Source: Pseudomonas monteilii NBRC 103158 = DSM 14164
Lineage (GTDB): Bacteria; Pseudomonadota; Gammaproteobacteria; Pseudomonadales; Pseudomonadaceae
DNA: 64,000 nucleotides
Direction of reading: 5' to 3'
NCBI RefSeq assembly: GCF_000730605.1
Contig: NZ_BBIS01000009.1
Span: 124,001-188,000, forward strand
Positions within the stretch are counted from its first letter, which is position 1. Each line of letters opens with the position of its first letter. Below are positions 59,118-64,000 of this stretch, in pieces. Under the pieces are notes generated by a model. The model saw only the letters and a list, made by a program, of their open reading frames with translations. It ran no database searches and was not told the origin of the DNA. Made by a program: the position numbers and the translations under genes.

Positions 59118-60767
59118 GTGATTGCTCATTCCGTCGACGACCCGTTCTACTACCTGCACAATTTCCGCCAGGTGCTGCTGTGGGTAGAACAGCGCTACCA
59201 GGACCTGCTCGATGACCAGGAGCTGGCGTTCATCCAGGCCTTCAACCATCTGGAGGCGCCCGCTCAGGCCTTGATGGTGCGCATGGTCATGCGCAAGGGC
59301 GAGTTGTTTCGCAGCGACCGGCTGGACTACGTCGAAATCGGCGATACCACGCTGGCGCTGCAGCCGTTGCAGGCGCTCGGCTGGGTACGGGAGCCCGAGC
59401 AACTGGCACTGGAGCAACTGTTCGCCTTGCTTCGCAAAGACGAGCTGGCCCGTTGCTTCGCCCCGCAATTGAGCCGCCCCCGCGCCGCCAAGCAGGATCT
59501 GCTGGCACAGCTGCAACCCTTGGAGCTGGCTGCCCGGCCACTGAGCGAATGGTTCCCTGACAGCGAGGTACGCATTGTCCAGTGGTGCCTGCAGCCCCTG
59601 TGCGACCGCATGCGTCTGCTGTTCTTCGGCAACCTGTACCAGGACTGGTCTGACTTCGTCCTCGCCGACCTGGGGGTACTGCGTTACGAGCAGGTACCGT
59701 TCAGCCACGATTCACGTGCCTTGCAGCAACGTGCCGAAGTCGACCTGGCCATGGCGCTGCACCAGTGCGCCGAGCGCCTGGAGCAGGGCGGCGACCCGCT
59801 GCCAATCCTCGCGGCGTTGCAGGGCCTGCACAGCGACAACCCCTGGCTGGCCCGGCGCCATGCGCGGTTGCAATTCGCCCTGGGCCAACACTGCGAGCGC
59901 CTGGCTGAATGGGACCTGGCCATGGCCGTGTATGCGCAGTGCAACCATGCCCAGGCACGTATCCGCCAGGTGCGGGTGCTGGAGCGCAGCGAACAGTGGC
60001 CCCAGGCCCACGCATTGGCGTTGCAGCTGGCTGCGGCACCTGCTAATGCGCTGGAAGTGCAGGCGCTGGAGCGCATGCTGCCGCGCCTGGCGCGAAAACT
60101 CGGCGGCCCGCCACAGCGGCGCCAGCGGGTTGCGCCACTGGAGCTGATCGAACTCGAACTGCCCCGCGAGCACGCAGCACTCGGCGTGGAGGAAGCCGTG
60201 CGCCAGCATCTGGCACAAGCGGGAGGCCAGGCACACTACGTGGAGAACACGCTGTTCAACAGCCTGTTTGGCCTGTTGTGCTGGGAGGCCATCTTCGCTC
60301 CGGTGCCCGGCGCGTTCTTCAACCCGTTCCAGGCAGGGCCGCAAGACCTGCACGACAGCGACTTCCAGCAACGGCGCAGTGCGCTGTTCGATCACTGCCT
60401 CGGTCGGCTCGACGAGGGTAGCCATCGCCAGGCGATTCTCGACTGCTACAAGGCCAAGCAGGGTTTGCAGTCGCCATTCGTGTTCTGGTCCATGCTCAGC
60501 GAGGAACTGCTGGAACAGGCCTTGGCTTGCCTGCCGGCGGCCCAGTTGAAGCAGTGCTTCCTGCGCCTGTTGCAGGACATTCGCAGCAACCGTGCCGGCA
60601 TGCCCGACCTGATCCAGTTCTGGCCCGAGCAGGGCCGTTATCGCATGGTCGAGGTCAAGGGGCCCGGTGACCGCCTGCAGGATAACCAACTGCGCTGGCT
60701 GGAATTCTGCCGGCAACACGGACTGCCGGTCGCGGTGTGCCATGTACGCTGGAGCGAAACACCTTGA
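59118..60767 (+). CDS. FAN1-type VRR-NUC nuclease
   Basis: A 549-residue protein. After DDPFYYLHNFRQVLLWVEQRYQDLL it has an HTH-like region (LMVRMVMRKGELFRSDRLDYVEIG), a long helical TPR-like middle, and a C-terminal VRR-NUC domain (NRAGMPDLIQFWPEQGRYRMVEVKGPGDRLQDNQLRWLEF) with the PD-x15-ExK catalytic residues. This is the layout of bacterial FAN1, a structure-specific nuclease that unhooks interstrand crosslinks. The start is uncertain (GTG at 59118 or TTG at 59091). It is coupled to the helicase downstream by a 4-bp overlap. Confidence 0.88.
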   Translation: MIAHSVDDPFYYLHNFRQVLLWVEQRYQDLLDDQELAFIQAFNHLEAPAQALMVRMVMRKGELFRSDRLDYVEIGDTTLALQPLQALGWVREPEQLALEQLFALLRKDELARCFAPQLSRPRAAKQDLLAQLQPLELAARPLSEWFPDSEVRIVQWCLQPLCDRMRLLFFGNLYQDWSDFVLADLGVLRYEQVPFSHDSRALQQRAEVDLAMALHQCAERLEQGGDPLPILAALQGLHSDNPWLARRHARLQFALGQHCERLAEWDLAMAVYAQCNHAQARIRQVRVLERSEQWPQAHALALQLAAAPANALEVQALERMLPRLARKLGGPPQRRQRVAPLELIELELPREHAALGVEEAVRQHLAQAGGQAHYVENTLFNSLFGLLCWEAIFAPVPGAFFNPFQAGPQDLHDSDFQQRRSALFDHCLGRLDEGSHRQAILDCYKAKQGLQSPFVFWSMLSEELLEQALACLPAAQLKQCFLRLLQDIRSNRAGMPDLIQFWPEQGRYRMVEVKGPGDRLQDNQLRWLEFCRQHGLPVAVCHVRWSETP

Positions 60768-63022
60768 GCTACAGCGTGGCGGTGCGCGCCTTGTGCGAGT
60801 TCAGTGCCAAGGTCGGTGACCTGGACCTGCGCTTCACCCCGTCGCCCACCGCTCAAGAGGGCATTGAAGGGCACCAGCGGGTAGTGGCACGGCGTGCTGC
60901 CGGCTACGAGTCGGAGATTACCCTCGAAGGCCAGTTCGAAACCCTCAAGGTGCGCGGCCGTGCCGATGGTTACGACCCGGCCAGCAATCGCCTGGAAGAG
61001 ATCAAGACACACCGTGGCGACCTGGCGCGCCAGCCGGCCAACCACCGGCAGTTGCACTGGGCGCAGGCCAAGGTTTATGGCTGGCTGATGTGTCAGGCAC
61101 GTCAACTGTCGGCCATCGAGGTGGCGTTGGTGTACCTGGACGTCGACAGCGATGGGCAGACGCTGTTCAGTGAGCATTTCACGGCTACTGAACTGCGGGC
61201 CTTCTTCGAAATCCAGTGTCAGCGCTTTCTGGGCTGGGCTCAATGCCAGCAGCAACGTTTGGCCGAACGCAATCAGGGCCTTCAGGCACTGAGCTTTCCC
61301 TACCCACAGTTCCGCCAGGGCCAGCGGCAATTGGCCGAAACCTTGTACAAGGCGGTGAGTACCGGCCGTTGCCTGATGGCCCAGGCCAGCACCGGCATTG
61401 GCAAGACCCTCGGGACCTTGTTCCCGCTGCTCAAGGCCATGGTGCCGCAGCAGCTGGACAAGCTGTTCTTTCTCACGGCCAAGACGCCGGGCCGGGCGCT
61501 GGCGCTGGACGCCATGCGCCAGATTACCGATGCAACGCCCCAGCCCGCGTTGCGCACACTGGAGCTGATCGCCCGCGACAAAGCCTGCGAGCACCCGGAC
61601 AAGGCCTGTCATGGCGAGTCCTGCCCATTGGCGGCGGGCTTCTACGACCGCTTGCCGGCGGCGCGCGAAGCGGCGGCAGCACTGCCGTTGCTCGACCGCG
61701 CCAACCTGCGTGAAGTGGCCTTGGCACATCAGGTATGCCCGTACTACCTGGGCCAGGAGATGGCGCGCTGGGTCGACGTGCTGGTCGCCGACTACAACTA
61801 CTACTTCGATGCGCATGCGCTGCTGTACAGCCTTGCCCAGCTCAACCAGTGGCGCGTTGCCGTGCTGGTGGACGAAGCGCACAACCTGGTCGAGCGTGGG
61901 CGCGGCATGTACAGCGCCAGCCTCGACCAGGGCCAGTTGCTGGCATTGCGCCAGCGCAAACCACCCGGGCTTGGCAGTGCGCTGGACCGGCTGAACCGGC
62001 AATGGAACGCGTTGTACAAAGAGCAGCGTGCGCCGTATCAGGCCAGCGAGTCGTTGCCCGAAGGCCTGCTGCGTGCCTTGCAGCAGTGCATTGGGTTGAT
62101 TCAGGATCAGATGAACCAGGCGCCCGCGCACATGGACCCGCAGGTGTTGCAGTTCTTCTACCACGCCTTGCAATTCACCCGGGTGGCCGAGCTGTTCGAC
62201 GAGCACTTCCTGTTCGACATCAGCCAGCGCCAGGGCCCACGCAAGCGCCGGCTGGCTACGCTGTGCCTACGCAATGTCACCCCGGCGCGCTTGCTGGCCC
62301 CGCGCATGCAGGCGGCGCGTAGCGTGACGCTGTTTTCCGCCACACTGAGCCCGCGGCATTTCTACAGCGACCTGCTGGGCATGCCAGCCGACACCGCCTG
62401 GCTGGAAGTGGCCGCGCCGTTTCGCGCAGAGCAACTTGAGGTGCGGATTGCCAGCCAGGTGTCTACCCGTTACCAGCAGCGTCACGCCTCTCTGGCGCCA
62501 ATCGTCGAGCTGATTGCCCGGCAGTATGAGCGGATGCCGGGCAACTACCTGGCCTTCTTCAGCAGTTTCGAATACCTGCAGCAGGTGGCAGGGCTGTTGG
62601 CAGAGCAGCATGCGCAGATTCCGCAATGGGCTCAGGAACCGGGCATGGACGAGGCGGCCCGTCAGGCATTTCTCGATCGTTTTGTCAGCGACGGGCAGGG
62701 CATCGGCTTCGCCGTATTGGGCGGTGCTTTTGGTGAGGGGGTGGATTTACCTGGCACGCGCTTGATCGGCGCGTTTGTCGCAACACTCGGGCTGCCGCAG
62801 GTCAACCCGGTCAACGAGCAGTTCAAGCAGCGCCTTGGGCGGCAGTTTGGTGCGGGGTTCGATTACGCCTATCTCTACCCGGGGGTGCGCAAGGTGATCC
62901 AGGCGGCGGGCCGGGTTATCCGAGGTGACCAGGACCGTGGCGTACTGGTGCTGATTGATGAGCGCTTTGCCGAGCCCCGGGTGCAGCAGATGTTCCCAGG
63001 GTGGTGGCCGACGGCCATTTAG
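60764..63022 (+). CDS. Nuclease-helicase fusion (PD-(D/E)XK domain plus XPD/DinG-type helicase)
   Basis: A 752-residue protein. The N-terminal 170 residues show a Cas4/RecB-like nuclease signature (RVVARRAAGYESEITLEG, GRADGYDPASNRLEEIKT, HWAQAKVYGWLM). The helicase follows: Walker A MAQASTGIGKTLGTLFPLLKAM, four cysteines of an XPD-type Fe-S cluster (KACEH...KACHGESCPL...QVCPYY), Walker B VLVDEAHNLVERGR, and late motifs SATLSPRHFY, GGAFGEGVDLPG and QAAGRVIRGDQDRGV. TTG at 60764 with GGAG upstream is the likely start. Partner of FAN1 in crosslink or structured-DNA repair. Confidence 0.9.
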   Translation: MSYSVAVRALCEFSAKVGDLDLRFTPSPTAQEGIEGHQRVVARRAAGYESEITLEGQFETLKVRGRADGYDPASNRLEEIKTHRGDLARQPANHRQLHWAQAKVYGWLMCQARQLSAIEVALVYLDVDSDGQTLFSEHFTATELRAFFEIQCQRFLGWAQCQQQRLAERNQGLQALSFPYPQFRQGQRQLAETLYKAVSTGRCLMAQASTGIGKTLGTLFPLLKAMVPQQLDKLFFLTAKTPGRALALDAMRQITDATPQPALRTLELIARDKACEHPDKACHGESCPLAAGFYDRLPAAREAAAALPLLDRANLREVALAHQVCPYYLGQEMARWVDVLVADYNYYFDAHALLYSLAQLNQWRVAVLVDEAHNLVERGRGMYSASLDQGQLLALRQRKPPGLGSALDRLNRQWNALYKEQRAPYQASESLPEGLLRALQQCIGLIQDQMNQAPAHMDPQVLQFFYHALQFTRVAELFDEHFLFDISQRQGPRKRRLATLCLRNVTPARLLAPRMQAARSVTLFSATLSPRHFYSDLLGMPADTAWLEVAAPFRAEQLEVRIASQVSTRYQQRHASLAPIVELIARQYERMPGNYLAFFSSFEYLQQVAGLLAEQHAQIPQWAQEPGMDEAARQAFLDRFVSDGQGIGFAVLGGAFGEGVDLPGTRLIGAFVATLGLPQVNPVNEQFKQRLGRQFGAGFDYAYLYPGVRKVIQAAGRVIRGDQDRGVLVLIDERFAEPRVQQMFPGWWPTAI

Positions 63023-63249
63023 TTGGCTGGCAGGCTTGGCGCCGTACGGGCGGCCCTTGACGCTGTAAATGGGTTAAGATCTGGCCCGTGTCAGTTATAA
63101 AATCCATGAATATCAAGATGATGGCACTTCTTCGGGTTCGAATGGCGTGCGCTTGAAACGTCATTGGCCCTCGTTCATCAATCGTTTCAACTTGCTTGAG
63201 ATGCTGGTCGGCTCAATACCGGCCGCCGCTTCGCTACAGGATTCACGTT

Positions 63250-64000
63250 TTGTCCGATCTCTCCAACAATCCGCTGCTGCAGTACATGGCCCGCCTGGCC
63301 CCATCCAGCCAGCAAACCATGCGCTACATCCTTCAGGACGCCGCCGACCGGCTGGGCTTTGTCGACTGCAACATCGTCGATGTGCCTTGGCATCGGCTCG
63401 AGCCCGGCCATGTGATCGCGCTGGTGGCTGCCCTGCGTGCCGACGGATACGCCCCCAACAGCTCGTCGCTGTACGTCAACGCGATTCGCGGCGTGATGAA
63501 CGAGGCCTGGCGCCAGGGCCTGATCGATCATGAGCAACTGTTGCGCATTCGCGAGGTCAAGCCGGCCACTGGCACCCGCCTGCCACCCGGGCGCAACTTG
63601 CGGCGCAGCCTGATTCGCGAATTGATGGACGTGTGCGCGGCCGACCCTCGGCCGCAGGGCGTACGCGATGCCGCGATCATTGCCTTGCTGTACGGAACCG
63701 GCATGCGCAAGTCGGAGTCGGTCGACATCGACCTGAACCAGGTCGATTTCGAGGCGCGCAGCCTGCAGGTGGTGGGCAAGGGCAACCACCAACTGGTCAA
63801 GTACGCCCCACCGTGGGCATTCGAGAAGTTGCAGGCCTGGCTCGACCTGCGCCGCCAGGACCTGCCTGCCGGTGCGGAGGATGACCCGTTCCTGTTCAAC
63901 CGCATCCGCCGTGGCAGCCACATTACCCGGGCGCGCATTACCAAACATGCCATCTACTACATCGCTCGCCAGCGCGGGGCGCAGGTGGGGGTGAAGATCA
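63250..64000 (+). CDS. Tyrosine recombinase/integrase, 3' end cut by window edge
   Basis: About 250 residues are visible. A TTG start preceded by AGGA opens LSDLSNNPLLQYMARLAPSSQQTMRYILQDAADRLGF, a SAM-like core-binding domain. The catalytic domain begins near RDAAIIALLYGTGMRKSESVDIDL (first catalytic Arg) and VVGKGNHQ (catalytic Lys region). The C-terminal HxxR and Tyr motifs lie beyond the window. It may be a chromosomal XerD-like integrase or the start of another element. Confidence 0.85.
   Translation, partial: MSDLSNNPLLQYMARLAPSSQQTMRYILQDAADRLGFVDCNIVDVPWHRLEPGHVIALVAALRADGYAPNSSSLYVNAIRGVMNEAWRQGLIDHEQLLRIREVKPATGTRLPPGRNLRRSLIRELMDVCAADPRPQGVRDAAIIALLYGTGMRKSESVDIDLNQVDFEARSLQVVGKGNHQLVKYAPPWAFEKLQAWLDLRRQDLPAGAEDDPFLFNRIRRGSHITRARITKHAIYYIARQRGAQVGVKI

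Noticed and set aside
60638..62206. 522-codon leftward frame
   Set aside because: Shadow of the nuclease-helicase gene.
63057..63080. TTGACG ... TAAGAT promoter-like pair before the integrase
   Set aside because: The spacer is only 12 bases, too short for a sigma-70 promoter.

Overview
The window is a chromosome segment of a GC-rich gamma-proteobacterium, most likely a member of the Pseudomonas putida group. The evidence is codon usage, many ATGA stop/start overlaps, Anr/FNR-type operators, two FNR paralogs with the Pseudomonas cysteine pattern, a MexT/MexS pair, and a sugar-acid block typical of that group. No rRNA, tRNA, IS element or CRISPR array was found.

Layout. (1) 1-7.8 kb: small stress and repair genes (a nuclease/phosphatase-fold protein cut by the window edge, DUF72, iron-permease-like protein, DJ-1/PfpI protein, exonuclease III homologue, hemerythrin protein, zinc alcohol dehydrogenase, Nudix hydrolase). 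(2) 7.85-11.6 kb: a PaoABC-type molybdenum aldehyde oxidoreductase operon. (3) 11.6-31.9 kb: a low-oxygen/stress island with four intact tandem universal stress proteins, two FNR-family regulators, Hsp20, two acetyltransferases, a beta-CASP hydrolase, a PRPP synthase paralog, a potassium channel, an OprI-like lipoprotein and a P1B-5-type metal ATPase with a fused hemerythrin domain. Ten TTGAT-N4-ATCAA sites (five perfect, five with one mismatch) and one weaker site lie here, mostly upstream of these genes. The island also holds remnants that keep gene ends but have lost the middle: phosphoketolase, GroEL, a universal stress protein, two pieces of one thiamine-diphosphate enzyme, and an FtsH fragment. 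(4) 32-38.9 kb: Rho-N protein, glycine-rich secreted protein, chromate transporter with a broken chrB, YetF remnant, CinA, SDR dehydrogenase, and a YhaV toxin whose antitoxin is truncated. (5) 39.0-43.4 kb: an insertion carrying a complete His-Xaa-Ser (HXS) peptide-maturation cluster, hxsD-hxsB-hxsC-hxsA. It is bounded by 69-bp direct repeats that duplicate the 3' end of mexT. (6) 43.4-45.6 kb: mexT and mexS. (7) 46-59 kb: an unknown protein coupled to a MocR regulator, then a sugar-acid catabolic block (fuconate dehydratase-like enolase, UxaA-family dehydratase, Ldh-family dehydrogenase, FAH-family hydrolase, two MFS transporters, two LysR regulators). (8) 59-64 kb: a FAN1-type VRR nuclease coupled to a nuclease-helicase fusion, then the start of a tyrosine recombinase.

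The most notable items are the HXS cluster with its mexT-derived boundary repeats, the Anr-box regulon, and the repeated internal-deletion decay of accessory genes. All function statements come from reading motifs; no database search was run.
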